Assembly: GCF_010894435.1 (NCBI RefSeq)
Contig: NZ_JAAIXZ010000007.1
Location: 157,339-221,338, forward strand
Source: Pyxidicoccus trucidator
Lineage (GTDB): Bacteria; Myxococcota; Myxococcia; Myxococcales; Myxococcaceae
Reading direction: 5' to 3'
Length of the DNA: 64,000 bases
The notes under the pieces were generated by a model. That model ran no database searches and was not told the DNA's origin. It was given only the letters and a program-made list of their open reading frames with translations. Position 1 is the stretch's first letter, and each line of letters begins with the position of its first letter. Of the stretch, positions 45,201 through 51,000 are shown in pieces. The translations under genes were made by a program, and so were the position numbers.

Positions 45201-46964
45201 GGAGGTGAGCAGCAGGGGCGCGCCGCAGTCACCGAGCATGAAGGCCAGTCGCTCGGCGGGGTAGGCCGGGTCCATGGGGACGAAGGCGCCACCGGCCTTG
45301 AGGATGGCGAGCACCGCCACCATCAGCTCCACGGAGCGCTCCAGGCAGAGGGCGACGCGAAGCTCGGCGCCGACGCCGCGCGCGCGCAGCAGCCAGGCGA
45401 GCTGGTTGGCCCGCGTCTCCAGCTCGGCGTAGCTCAGCGACTGTTCGCCATGCATGAGCGCCACCGCGTCGGGCGTGCGCCGGACCTGGGCGTCGAACAG
45501 CTCATGGATGCAGGCGCCGTCGGGGAAGGGGGCGGCGTGGCCGCTCCACTCCACCAGCACCTGACGCCGCTCCCCGGGGGACAGCAGCGACAGCTCGGAC
45601 AGGCGCGTGCCGGGAGCGGCGGCGAGGCCTTCCAGCAGCGTTTGCAGGTGCCCCAGCAGGCGCGTCACCCGCTCGGACTCGAAGAGGTCGGTGCGGTAGA
45701 CCACCGCGACGCGCAGCCCCTCGTCCAGCTCCGTCACCAGCAGCGACAGGTCCTGCTGGCTGGCTCCGGTGTCGACGGGCCGGGCCTCCATCACCAGCCC
45801 CGGCAGCTCCAGCGGAGGCAGCGGCGCGTTCTGCAGGGTGAAGGTCACCTGGAACACGGGCGTGCTGCCCGCCCGCCGCTCGGGCCGGAGCGCCTCCACC
45901 AGCGTCTCGAAGGGCAGGTCCTGGTGCGCCATGGCCCCCAGCGCCGTCTCGTGCACCTGGCCCAGCAGCTCCAGGAAGGTCGGGTCGCCGGACAGGTCCA
46001 TGCGCAGGGGGAGCGCGTTGACGAACAGCCCGATGAGACCCTCCAGCCCCGCGCGTGTGCGCCCCGCCACCGGCGTGCCCACCACCACGTCCCGCTGCCC
46101 GCTGTAGCGCGACAGCAGCACCCCATACGCCGCCATCAGGACCGAGAACAACGTGCGGCCCTCGCTCCGGGCCAGCGCCCCGAGCGAGTGGAGCAGCGGC
46201 AGCGGCAGCATCACCGTCCGCCGCGCACCTCGCGTGCTGGCCGTGGCCGTGCGGGGCCTGTCCGTGGGCAGCTCCAGCACGGCATTCGCATCCAGCCGCT
46301 CGCGCCACCACGCCAGCCGCGAGTCCAGCGTCTCGCCCTGGAGCCAGTCGCGCTGCCACGCGGCGTACTCCGCGTACTGCATGGGCAGGTCGGGCAGTGG
46401 CGCGGCACGCCCCGCCGCGAACGCCGGGTAGAGCACGCCCAGCTCCCGCACCAGCACGCCGAGGGACCAGGCGTCGGAGACGAGGTGGTGCAGGTTGAGC
46501 AGCAGCAGGTGCTCGGTGGGGCCCAGCCGGTACAGTACGGCCCGCAGCAGCGGTTCCCGCTCCACGTCGAAGGGCCGGCGCGCCTCGTCGTGCAGCGCGC
46601 TCCAGGCCGCTTCCTCGCGTCCGGCTCCGGGCAGGTGCTCCAGGTCCACCACCTGGAGGGCGGGCTCCGCGGACGGGGCGATGAGCTGGTGCGGCTGTCC
46701 CTCCTGCTCGATGAAGGTGGTCCGCAGCGTCTCGTGGCGGCGCACCACCTCGGCGAGGCCGCGGCGCAGGGCCTCTTCGTCCAGCGCGCCGGTGAAGCGC
46801 ACGGCGGTGGGGATGTTGAAGGCCGCGCCTCCAAAGCCGAGCCGCTCCTGGAGCCAGAGGCCCTCCTGGGCGAAGGACACGGGCGCACGGCGGGCGCGGG
46901 CCCGCTCTCGCTCGCGCAGCAGCTCGGCCAGTCGCGCGCGCTTCTGTTCGGGAGTGAGCGACAT
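30222..46964 (-). CDS. Five-module NRPS with terminal thioesterase (NRPS1)
   Basis: 5580 residues, (C-A-PCP)x5-TE. Approximate residues: module 1 20-1060, module 2 1075-2120, module 3 2130-3175, module 4 3185-4240, module 5 4255-5300, TE 5310-5575. Each A domain has the YTSGSTGxPKG-type loop, YGPTE and GKVDR motifs, and each PCP has LGGHSL. No E or methylation domain is seen. The N-terminus LTPEQKRARLAELLR is a charged helix likely to dock with an upstream carrier. The start ATG lies three bases after the PKS3 stop (TGAACCATG), so translational coupling is likely, and the chain probably arrives from PKS3. The TE (GWSFGG, Ser5391) releases the product as acid, amide or macrocycle; the sequence does not say which. 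A and C domains are repeated almost identically within the gene. The stop overlaps the MFS start by 4 bp. Confidence 0.97.
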   Translation of the reverse strand: MSLTPEQKRARLAELLRERERARARRAPVSFAQEGLWLQERLGFGGAAFNIPTAVRFTGALDEEALRRGLAEVVRRHETLRTTFIEQEGQPHQLIAPSAEPALQVVDLEHLPGAGREEAAWSALHDEARRPFDVEREPLLRAVLYRLGPTEHLLLLNLHHLVSDAWSLGVLVRELGVLYPAFAAGRAAPLPDLPMQYAEYAAWQRDWLQGETLDSRLAWWRERLDANAVLELPTDRPRTATASTRGARRTVMLPLPLLHSLGALARSEGRTLFSVLMAAYGVLLSRYSGQRDVVVGTPVAGRTRAGLEGLIGLFVNALPLRMDLSGDPTFLELLGQVHETALGAMAHQDLPFETLVEALRPERRAGSTPVFQVTFTLQNAPLPPLELPGLVMEARPVDTGASQQDLSLLVTELDEGLRVAVVYRTDLFESERVTRLLGHLQTLLEGLAAAPGTRLSELSLLSPGERRQVLVEWSGHAAPFPDGACIHELFDAQVRRTPDAVALMHGEQSLSYAELETRANQLAWLLRARGVGAELRVALCLERSVELMVAVLAILKAGGAFVPMDPAYPAERLAFMLGDCGAPLLLTSSALDVLPPPGMLVMELDTLEALLERQPTHAPAPLATADNVAYVIYTSGSTGQPKGVMVPHRGVPNLALSQVEPQGLGPGTRVLQFASPSFDAFVWETFLTLLSGSTLCLASGEALQPGPALAELLKAQDVHVIAMSPTALGALPAEGLEGLRTVISAGEACPAELVSKWAPGRRFFNAYGPTEATVCATMVPCVPDGTPPPLGRPLPNVRVYVLDEALRPVPVGVPGELFLGGVGVARGYLDRPALTAERFVPDAFSAVPGARLYRTGDRACWRADGQLEFLGRTDTQVKLRGFRIELGEVEAALRASPDVSDAVAVVREDGSTGPLLVAYVAPVQGVEAASLDTRALRNALSERLPEHMVPSAVVALPALPLNPNGKVDRKALPAPDAASTAASQHVAPSTPTELLLADIWAQVLGVSRVGTGDNFFELGGHSLMATQVVSRLRTVFRLELPVRELFAAPTLGALARQVDTALRATRGLVLPPLLPVPRTGELPLSFAQQRLWFIDQLEPGSPLYNMPAALRLEGSLDAQALEAALAEVVRRHEALRTTFVSHEGQPVQHIHPDGGFRLSRVELTALPPAQRQDEARRLAREEAQRPFDLAAGPLLRALLLRLDEDEHVLLLSLHHIVTDGWSTGNLVREVAALYTAFTSGQPSPLSPLPVQYADYAVWQRGWLQGEVLEHQLSWWRQRLEGAPHALELPTDRPRPAVQTSRGAYLPVRLPLELSESLKALSRRQGLTPFMTLLAAFQVLLHRYSGQDDLIVGSPIAGRNHSDTEGLIGFFVNNLALRARIDPRAPFLSLLEQVRETTLAAYEHQDVPFAKLVEELRPQRSLSHAPLYQTSFSLLNTPMAALELPGLRLHPLAPDSLPARFDLNLALEETPAGFSGSLHYATDLFDASTIERMWGHLRTLLAAISEDATRPVALLPLLSPEEQRQLLVEWSGHAVPFPDGACIHELFDAQARRTPDAVALVHGEQSLSYAELETRANQLAHELRANGVRAETRVALCLERSAELVVAVLATLKAGGAFVPMDPAYPSERLAFMLGDCAAPLLLTSSTLDVPAPYGVLVLELDTLAPHLARQPTHAPATLATADNVAYVIYTSGSTGQPKGVMVPHRGVPNLALSQVEPQGLGPGTRVLQFASPGFDAFAWETFPTLLSGATLCMASGEALQPGPALAELLKARDVHVIAMTPTSLAALPAEGLDGLRTVISGGEACPPELVTKWAPGRRFLNVYGPTEATVCAAMAPCVPDGTPPLLGRPLPNVRVYVLDESLQPVPVGVPGELFLGGVGVARGYLDRPALTAERFVPDAFSAVPGARLYRTGDRVRFRADGQLEFLGRTDTQVKLRGFRIELGEVEAALRTSPDVSDAVAVVREDSPTGPRLVAYVVSAQGVEAAGLDTRALRDALSARLPEHMVPSAVVALPALPLSPNGKVDRKALPAPDVTTTPAEHLAPSTPTELLLADIWAQVLGVARVGTGDNFFELGGHSLLATQVVSRMRSVFGTELAVREFFSSPTLGELARQVDAALRAAQGLTLPPLVPVPRTGELPLSFTQQRLWFIDQLEPGTATYNMPTALRLEGMLDAQALQAALAEVVRRHEALRTTFASREGQPTQFIHPDSDFRLSQVDLEPLPADERQDEARRLAREEALRPFDLANGPLLRALLLRLAEDEHVLLLTLHHIVSDGWSMGVLVQEVAALYTAFSSGKPSPLPPLPLQYADYSAWQRGWLQGDVLDSQRSWWRHHLSGAPHTLELPTDKPRPAVLSSRGASVPLLLPAPLADALDALCRREAVTPFMALLSAFQLLLGRYSGQSDFLVASPVAGRDAAELEPLIGFFVGTLPLRARLSPSDSFRALLAHTRHSSLEAFAHQSLPFERIVEALEPQRDLSRPPLVQVLFALQNAPLPPLDLPGLSLHPLEGLGSGIIKLELELYLWRSPEGYAGQLAYNTDLFERTTVERLGAHLRTLVEALVARPEAPLSSVSLLTGAERQRMLVDWNATATDYPRGSTLPEVFAQAAARYPDHVAVESGGAKLTYRQLDARANQLAHHLRGLGVSTDARVALGLERSLEFVVSLLAVLKAGGAYVPLDPWLPPARLASMVEDARPRVLLTTRALLPGLSGLGLATVVLDDAPLSALPTSAPPATALPGSLAYVIFTSGSTGRPKGVAVEHQSVLRTVLGVDYLHFGPDESLLQVAPISFDVSVMELWGALLHGARLVLLPPHTPSLEELATLLRRERITTCWLPSGLFSQMVESEFDSLRTVQQLIAGGDVVSALHARKVLEGLSASLTNGYGPTEATVFAVCHRMTSPARLSASVPIGRPIGNTRVYVLDDSGQPVPVGVTGELFIGGDGVARGYLEQPALTAERFVPDAFSGVPGARLYRTGDRVRWSEDGVLDYLGRADSQVKVRGFRIELGEVEATLLVHPQVREAVALVREDMPGDKRLVAYVVLASAQAEAPRAFLQQRLPEYMVPSAVVVLPALPLTANGKVDRKALPAPDAPASSAGYLAPSTPTELLLADIWTQVLGVSRVGTGDNFFELGGHSLLATRVVSRIRAVFGTELPLRELFSSPTLGELARQVDTARQPAPDRKLPPLVPVPRTGEPPLSFAQQRLWFIDQLEPGSPLYNLPFALRLEGTLDAQALQAALAEVVCRHEALRTTFASREGQPVQCIHPDADFPLSQVDLEPLPADERQHEARRLAREEALRPFDLANGPLLRALLLRLAEDEHVLLLTLHHIVSDGWSMGVLVQEVAALYTAFSSGKPSPLPPLPLQYADYSAWQRGWLQGDVLDSQRSWWRHHLSGAPHTLELPTDKPRPAVLSSRGASVPLLLPAPLADALDALCRREAVTPFMALLSAFQLLLGRYSGQSDFLLASPVAGRDAAELESLIGFFVGTLPLRARLSPSDSFRALLSHTRHSSLEAFAHQSLPFERIVEALEPQRDLSRPPLVQVLFALQNAPLPPLDLTGLSLRPLDAAQGAVTRFELELSIVRTAEGYAGQLTYNTDLFEPATALRLAEHFRTVTEALVTHPEAPLSSVSLLTGAERQRMLVDWNATATDYPRGSTLPEVFAQVVARTPDQVAVEFADELGASKLTYRQLDARANQLAHHLRGLGVSTDARVALAVDRSLELVVALVAILKAGGAYVPLDSSYPRERLAAMVEDARPCVLVTTRELLAKLPADGLPAVVLGEVSLEGQPTSAPLSTALPDSLAYIDFTSGSTGRPKGVGTPHAAVLRTVLGVDYAHLGPEETFLLIAPVSFDASTLELWGPLLHGARLVVFPPHSPSDLKELEAVLVKHGVTTLHLTAGLFTQVVDHDLRALRGVRQLLTGGDVVSAPHVRRVLEGMLIPVTACYGPTETTLFASYHRMTSVEQVGTSVPIGRPIGNTRVYVLDDSGQPVPVGVTGELLIGGDGVARGYVEQPALTAERFVPDAHSGVPGARLYRTGDLVRWRGDGVLEFLGRADAQVKVRGYRIELAEVEAALLAHPEVREAVALAREDVPGDKRLVGYVVPASGDGASPLDTAHLRDFLTRRLPGYMVPSSLVVLPALPLTPQGKVDRKALPTPGAVRALADEAHVAPRTRTEQVLAELMATLLLVPRVGLHDNFFALGGHSLLATRLVSRIRSAFAVELPLRALFEQPTLEALARRIDEAQGSAPRRQAPVPVPVPRAGPLPLSFAQQRLWFIDQLEPGGTPYNIPVALRLEGPLDGDALQRGLSELFHRHEALRTTFVQEEGQPLQRISPPAGLPLHEVDLSGLESDAALQELHRQVREEVARPFDLAAGPLMRARLWRLGPTEHVLMLNLHHIVSDGWSMGVLVREMAALYEAFARGAPSPLPPLPLQYADYAVWQRQWLQGEVLEEQLDWWRQQLSGLPKLELPTDRPHPPVQTFRGAELTFRLSQPVSEAVQSLCQQEGLTPFMLLLAAWQVLLSRYSGQRDVAVGTPIAGRQHADLEGLIGFFINTLVLRARVDASGSFLSLLRQVRETALGAYAHQDVPFERLVEELHPERDLSRPPLFQVIFAMQNSPMATLTGQGLALRPVELDTPTVRFELELSLRDAPGGYQGALVYNTDLFDAATAARMTEHFRTLVEALVARPEAPLSSVSMLTEAERQRMLVDWNATAADYPRDSTLPDIFAQVAARYPDKVAVEAGDAHLTYRQLDERANQLAWHLKSLGVSTDARVALGLERSLELVVAVLALLKAGGAYVPLDVNYPPARLAGMVEDARPRALITTRALLPRMPAEGLPTVVLDDAVLSHLPTTAPPSTALPGSLAFIVFTSGSTGRPKGVALQHRSVLRTIFGIDHLHYGPDETLLQVAPTSFDVFTSELWGSLLHGGRLVLLPPHTPSLEELASLLRDKRITTTWLPSGLFSQMVESEFDSLRTVRQIIAGGDVVPAPHARRVLEGLSATLTNGYGPTETAVFAVCYRMTDAAQVGASVPIGRPISNTCVYVLDDSGQPVPVGVTGELFIGGDGVARGYVEQPALTAERFVPDALSGIPGARLYRTGDRVRWRDDGILEYLGRADTQVKVRGFRIELGEVEAALLAWPQVRDTIALVREDVPGDKRLVAYVVPAPASEGAALDLEHLRAFLQQRLPGFMVPAALVALPVLPLTANGKVDRRALPAPDAPAPGTEYVAPRTPLETRLTETFASVLRVPRVGLTDDFFALGGHSLLAVRLVARVRDSTGLSIPISAIFQSATVERLVRWLEQRRDGASTPPNLTRMNAGAPGRRPFFLFHGGGGGVGRFSELARLLGPDRPVYGVHASGMDGGEPPHDSVEALADQYLRQVRAVQPRGPYVLGGWSFGGLVAHELARRLQDAGEQVELLALLDSVAPGSRPAPEPDTLADLAGFGRLLGLSWEGLTLDVDLLRRVEAREALAHVLEQARRSPSGAPDLDLDAAERLFRVYQRLDHALRTYVPARAFQGPAIVLRAAIPPAGPAPAKDLGWSAWLPGTLTVYEVPGDHYTLLSAPHVPHVAERLAHHLDSLERDVS
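30240..31030 (-). other. Type I thioesterase domain of NRPS1
   Basis: Alpha/beta-hydrolase fold about 265 residues long following PCP5. It shows FFLFHGGGGG near the start, the nucleophile motif GWSFGG (Ser5391, codon at 30792-30794) and GDHYTLL near the end, whose His is the probable catalytic base. It marks the end of one assembly line. Confidence 0.92.
31060..34200 (-). other. NRPS1 module 5 (C-A-PCP), last module before TE
   Basis: C domain with HHIVSDG, A domain about 32850-31330 with FDVFTSELW, PCP about 31270-31070. Pocket D-V-S-W-I-G-G-V-F-K, close to that of module 3 and loosely Val-like. The unusual Ser at position 239 makes the call weak. Confidence 0.7.
34230..37405 (-). other. 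NRPS1 module 4 (C-A-PCP), unfamiliar pocket shared with NRPS2 modules 6-8
   Basis: C domain with HHIVSDG, A domain about 36020-34510 with FDASTLELWGPLL, PCP about 34450-34240. Pocket D-A-L-H-L-G-C-L-F-K, the same as in NRPS2 modules 6, 7 and 8. The nearest codes I recall are hydroxyphenylglycine types (DAxHLGLLCK), but the match is incomplete and I do not assign a substrate. Confidence 0.75.
36285..37660. repeat. C-domain repeat, copy in NRPS1 (module 3 PCP and module 4 C)
   Basis: Nearly identical to 39450-40830 with an offset near 3170 bp. It covers the condensation domain and the neighbouring PCP. It has many CTC Leu codons compared with the CTG-rich remainder. Confidence 0.85.
37440..40575 (-). 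other. NRPS1 module 3 (C-A-PCP), Val-like pocket
   Basis: C domain with HHIVSDG, A domain about 39200-37700 with FDVSVMELW. Pocket D-V-M-W-I-G-G-V-F-K resembles the GrsB Val code DAFWIGGTFK, so Val or another branched aliphatic residue is a tentative call. The C domain is nearly identical to that of module 4. Confidence 0.75.
39450..40830. repeat. C-domain repeat, copy in NRPS1 (module 2 PCP and module 3 C)
   Basis: Partner of the copy at 36285-37660, with the same CTC-rich codon pattern. Confidence 0.85.
40610..43745 (-). other. NRPS1 module 2 (C-A-PCP)
   Basis: C domain with HHIVTDG, A domain about 42370-40880, PCP about 40815-40610. Pocket by manual alignment is D-A-W-A-I-G-V-V-C-K. The A domain is nearly identical to that of module 1 except in the pocket region (Gly instead of Ala at 301, Val instead of Ala at 322), so its substrate may differ in size. 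Confidence 0.75.
40860..42380. repeat. A-domain repeat, copy in NRPS1 module 2
   Basis: Nearly identical to 44030-45540 (module 1), with differences concentrated around the substrate pocket. Confidence 0.82.
43780..46910 (-). other. NRPS1 module 1 (C-A-PCP), aromatic-like pocket
   Basis: C domain about 46905-45600; its active site reads HHLVSDA (His160, Ala165) instead of HHxxxDG. A domain about 45560-44040 with FDAFVWETF; manual GrsA alignment gives D-A-W-A-I-A-A-V-C-K, near the Phe code DAWTIAAICK, so an aromatic residue is a tentative call. PCP about 43990-43790. The C domain would accept the polyketide chain from PKS3. The module closely resembles module 1 of NRPS2. Confidence 0.75.
44030..45540. 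repeat. A-domain repeat, copy in NRPS1 module 1
   Basis: Partner of the module 2 copy at 40860-42380. Confidence 0.82.
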
Positions 46965-46967
46965 GGT

Positions 46968-48010
46968 TCAGGCCACCTTGTCCGGGTTGCCTTCCAGCGC
47001 CGCGACCTGCTCGTCGGCCACCTGGTCCGGGTTGCCTTCCATCTCCGCGAGCAGCGCCGCGACCTGCTCGTCGGAGAGCTGGTCCAGGTTCTCGAGGAGC
47101 TGCTCGGCCCGGGCCTCGGTGGCGGCGGGCTTGCGCGCCACGGGCGCGGCCTCGGGCAGCTGGTACCCGAGCCGCGTGGCCAGCGCGCGCGTGGACGCGG
47201 CGAGCGCGCGAGGCCACAGGATGCGCTTCCAGGCGTCGCTCCGCTCCCCCTCGATGCGGGTGTGCTGGAGGATGTTCGGGTCTCCGAGGCCGCCCAGCAT
47301 GCGCTCCCGTTTGCCGTCATACGGCTGCACCATGCCCGCGTCGTAGGGCAGGCCCAGGAAGTCGCTGACGCCCTTCATCACCCGCTCGGGCTCGCTCACC
47401 AGCTCCTCGTAGCGGACCTGGTGGACGCGCTCGGGGCCGATGCGCTCGTAGAAGTCGAGCAGGTTCTGGTTGGGCATGGCCCACACCGTCTCCGCGACGG
47501 CGTAGGGGTCCACGTCGGCCGAGCCGAAGAGGCTGGGGCCGAAGAGGCGGTCGAAGCGCATGCGCACCAGCGACTCCATGACGGGGAGCGGGTGGCGCTG
47601 CAGGAAGAGGTACTTCGGCGCGTCAAACAGCTCCTCGCCGCGCCAGAGCGTCTCCGGGTCCATGGCGTAGGGCGGCGTCTTGTCCACCAGCAGCCGCGGG
47701 CCGGCCAGCTCCTGCAGCCGCCCGTAGACGGCCTGCGAGGAGGCGTCGTCCGCCACCAGCTTGTCGACGAAGGCCTGACCCGCGGTGGAGTCCAGGCCCA
47801 GCATCTCCATGAAGGCCCAGAGCAGGCCGCGCTCGGTCCACTCCATCTCATGGCCGAAGCCCACGTTCTGCTTCCACTCGCGCATCGACTCGAAGAAGAG
47901 GAGGTTCAGCTCGGGCGGGCAGAACAGGCGCGGGTGGCCGGCCAGCATGACGCGGAAGAGGGTGGAGCCCGCGCGCGGCGTGGAGTGGACGAACACCATG
48001 CCGGGGTTCT
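46968..48010 (-). other. Sulfotransferase-like domain and C-terminal tail of PKS3
   Basis: Residues about 1655-1950 show the PAPS-binding loop PRAGST, then CPPELNLLFFESM, LLVDKTPPYAMDP, LFLQRHPLPVMESLVRMR and VRYEELVSEPE, the features of sulfotransferases fused to PKS proteins. The tail after residue about 1950 is acidic and contains two related DEQVAAL...EGNPD units. Confidence 0.88.
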
Positions 48011-51000
48011 TCTTCGCCGCCCGCAGCTTCGGGCCGGACGCCTGCCGGCGGTAGGGCCGCAGGGCGAGGGCCGACAGCGGCACGTCCGTGGCGAAGCGCG
48101 CCGGGTCCGTCTGGCGCTCCAGCTCCGCCAGCAGGTAGCGCGACAGGTCCGGCAGCGAGGGGTGCTCGCGCAGCTCGTGCGGGTAGAGCTGGAACTTGAG
48201 CTCCTTCTTGAGGTCGAACTCCAGCTCCGAGCCGATGGCGTCCAGGTCCAGCCCCGCGAGGCTGCCGTTGGCGGGCAGGTCCTTCACGGCCCGGTTCGTC
48301 ACCTTCGCCACCTTGCGGCGCAGCCAGTCCTCCAGGAGCGACGGGCGCTCGGTGGGGAAGGCGGTGCGCAGGGCCTCGGCCAGGGGCTTCGTCGGCGCCG
48401 CGTCGCGCGCCGCCAGCTCCTTCGCGATGAGGCCGGAGAGGCCGGCCACCGTGGGGTGCTCGAAGAGGCTGCGCAGCGGCGGCTCCACCTTGAAGGTGGC
48501 CTGCACCTGGTTGCGCAGCTGCGTGGCCAGCAGCGAGTGCCCGCCCAGGTCGAAGAAGTCGTCGTGCAGGCCCACCTCGGCCACGCCCAGCAGCTCGCTC
48601 CAGAGCGCGGCCACCGCCTTGTCCAGCTCCGTGGAGGGGGCGACGAAGGCCGTCTTGCCCCGGCGCACGCGGTTGGCGGCCTTCTTCGGCGACGCGCCCG
48701 GCGCCTTCGCCTCGCGGTTGACCCACAGGCGCAGGCGCGGCTCCAGGTCGCCGGTGATGACCACCACCTGGCCGTCCAGCCCGGCCTGCACCACGCGGCG
48801 TAGCGCCTCGGTGCCCTCCGGCACCGTCATGGTGTACTGGTCCATGGCCGTGCGCAGCGTGGTGTGCTTCGTCTCCTCGGGCCACGGGTCCCACGAGGCG
48901 CTGACCCAGCGCGGGGCGTCCTGCCCCCGGCGGCTCTGCGCGAAGGCGTCCAGGAACTGGTTGCCCGCCGCGTAGGTGAAGTGCGCGAGGCCGCCCAGCA
49001 CCGAGGAGCTGGACGAGAAGAGGAGCACGAAGTCCTGCACGCGCCCGCGCAGCGCCTCCTCCAGCGCGTAGGTGCCGTACACCTTGGGGCCGAACTGCGT
49101 CTCGGCCGCCTCGCGGCGCACGTCCGTCAACGACAGGTAGGGCGAGTCGCCCCGGGTGACGCCCGCGGTGTGCAGCACGCCGTGCAGCGCCCCGAAGCGG
49201 GACTCCACCTGCGTTACCGCTGCCCGGAGCTGCGCGGCGTCCGCCACGTCGGCGGTGAGCACCAGCACCTGCGCGCCCTTCGCCTCCAGCGCCTTCACGC
49301 GGCGCAGGCGGCGGCTCACCGGGTCGTCCTCGGGGTGGCCCGCCAGCCACGCGTCCCAGGTGCTCCGCTCCGGCAGCGCCGTGCGGCCGACCAGCGCCAG
49401 CTTCGCCTTCGACGTCTCCGCCAGGTGGTCCGCCAGCATGAGGCCCACCGCGCCCAGGCCGCCGGTGATGAGGTACACGCCGCCCTCGCGCAGCGGGGCC
49501 ACGGGCGCGCCCTTCGACTCCAGCCGCACCGGGGTGTAGGCCTGGACGTAGCGGCGGGTGCCGCGCAGCACCACCAGCAGGTCCGCGCTCCGATTGCCCA
49601 GCTCCGCCACCAGCAGGCCGGCGAGCCGCTCCGCGCGGGGGTCGTGCGGCACGGGGACCTCCACCTCCACGCAGCGGGCGGTGACGTGCGGCAGCTCCTG
49701 CGGGAGGACCTTGCAGGCGGTGAGCAGCGGAGACTTCTCCGCCAGCGCCTGGTGCTCGCCCTCCAGGTCATGCAGCCGATTGGTGATGACCTCCAGGCGC
49801 ACCGGGCGGGTGCCCTTCGCCAGCGCCTGGCCCAGCGCGAGCAGGCTGTAGTAGCCGTCCCGCTGCAGCCTCTGGAACAGCTCCGGGCCCGTGCCCGCGA
49901 GGTCCGGCGGCGTCAGGCTCCACAGGTGCACCACCACGTCGGCGGGCAGGCCCTGCTGCTGCAAATCCTCCAGCACCGCCAGCACGTCCGCCTGGCTGTC
50001 CGGGGCCGCCACGAAGCGGCGCGCGTCCTCGCGGGCGAAGGCGGTGCCGGCCCGGACACGCACGACGTCCCGTCCTTCCGCCTCCAGCCGGCGGGCCAGC
50101 GCGTCGCCCACGCCCAGGCCGTCCTCCAGCAGGACCCAGCAGCGCGACTTCGCCAGCGCCTCGCCGTCCAGCGCGGGCGGGGCCGTGGGCTTCCAGGTGG
50201 GGACGTGGAACCAGTCCGCCACGTCCGCGTGCTTGCCCGTGGGGGCCCGCTGTTGCGGCTGCGAGGCGGCGCCCTCCACCGGGTCCACCCAGTAGCGCTC
50301 GCGCTCGAAGGGGTAGCCCGGCAGCGGCACGCGGCGGCGCCGCTCCGCGCCGTAGAGGGCCTTCCACTCCACCGGCACGCCGGCCAGCCACAGCTCGCCC
50401 AGCGCGCCCATGAGCTTCGCGGCGTCCGACTCCGGCTTCCGCGGGTGGCGGCAGGTGGAGAGGACCGTGCGTCCGGCGGACTCCGGCTGCGCCCTGGCGA
50501 GGCTGGCCAGCGTCTGGCCGGGGCCCACCTCCAGCAGCACGTCCGCCGCGTCCTTCAGCAGCTCGCGCAGGCCCTGGGCGAAGCGGACCGGCTGGCGCAG
50601 GTGGCGGGCCCAGTACGCCGGGTCCGTGGCCTGGGCCGCCTCAATCCACGTGCCCGTGACGTTGGAGACCCAGGGCAGCTTCGGCGCCTGGAGGCGCACG
50701 CGGCGGACCGCGTCGGTGAAGGGCGCGAGGATGGGGTCCATCATCGCGGAGTGGAAGGCGTGCGAGGTGTGGAGCCGCCGGGCCTGGACGCCGCGCGCGG
50801 ACAGCTTCGCCTCCAGCGCGTCCACCGCGTCGGTGGGGCCGGACACCACGCACAGGGCAGGGCCGTTGACGGCCGCGAGGTCCAGCCGTCCCTCCAGCAG
50901 CGGCGTCACCTCCGCCTCCGGCAGCGGCACGGCGAGCATGGCGCCCGCGGGCAGCGCCTGCATCAGCCGGCCGCGCGTGGCCACCAGCGCCAGCGCGTCA

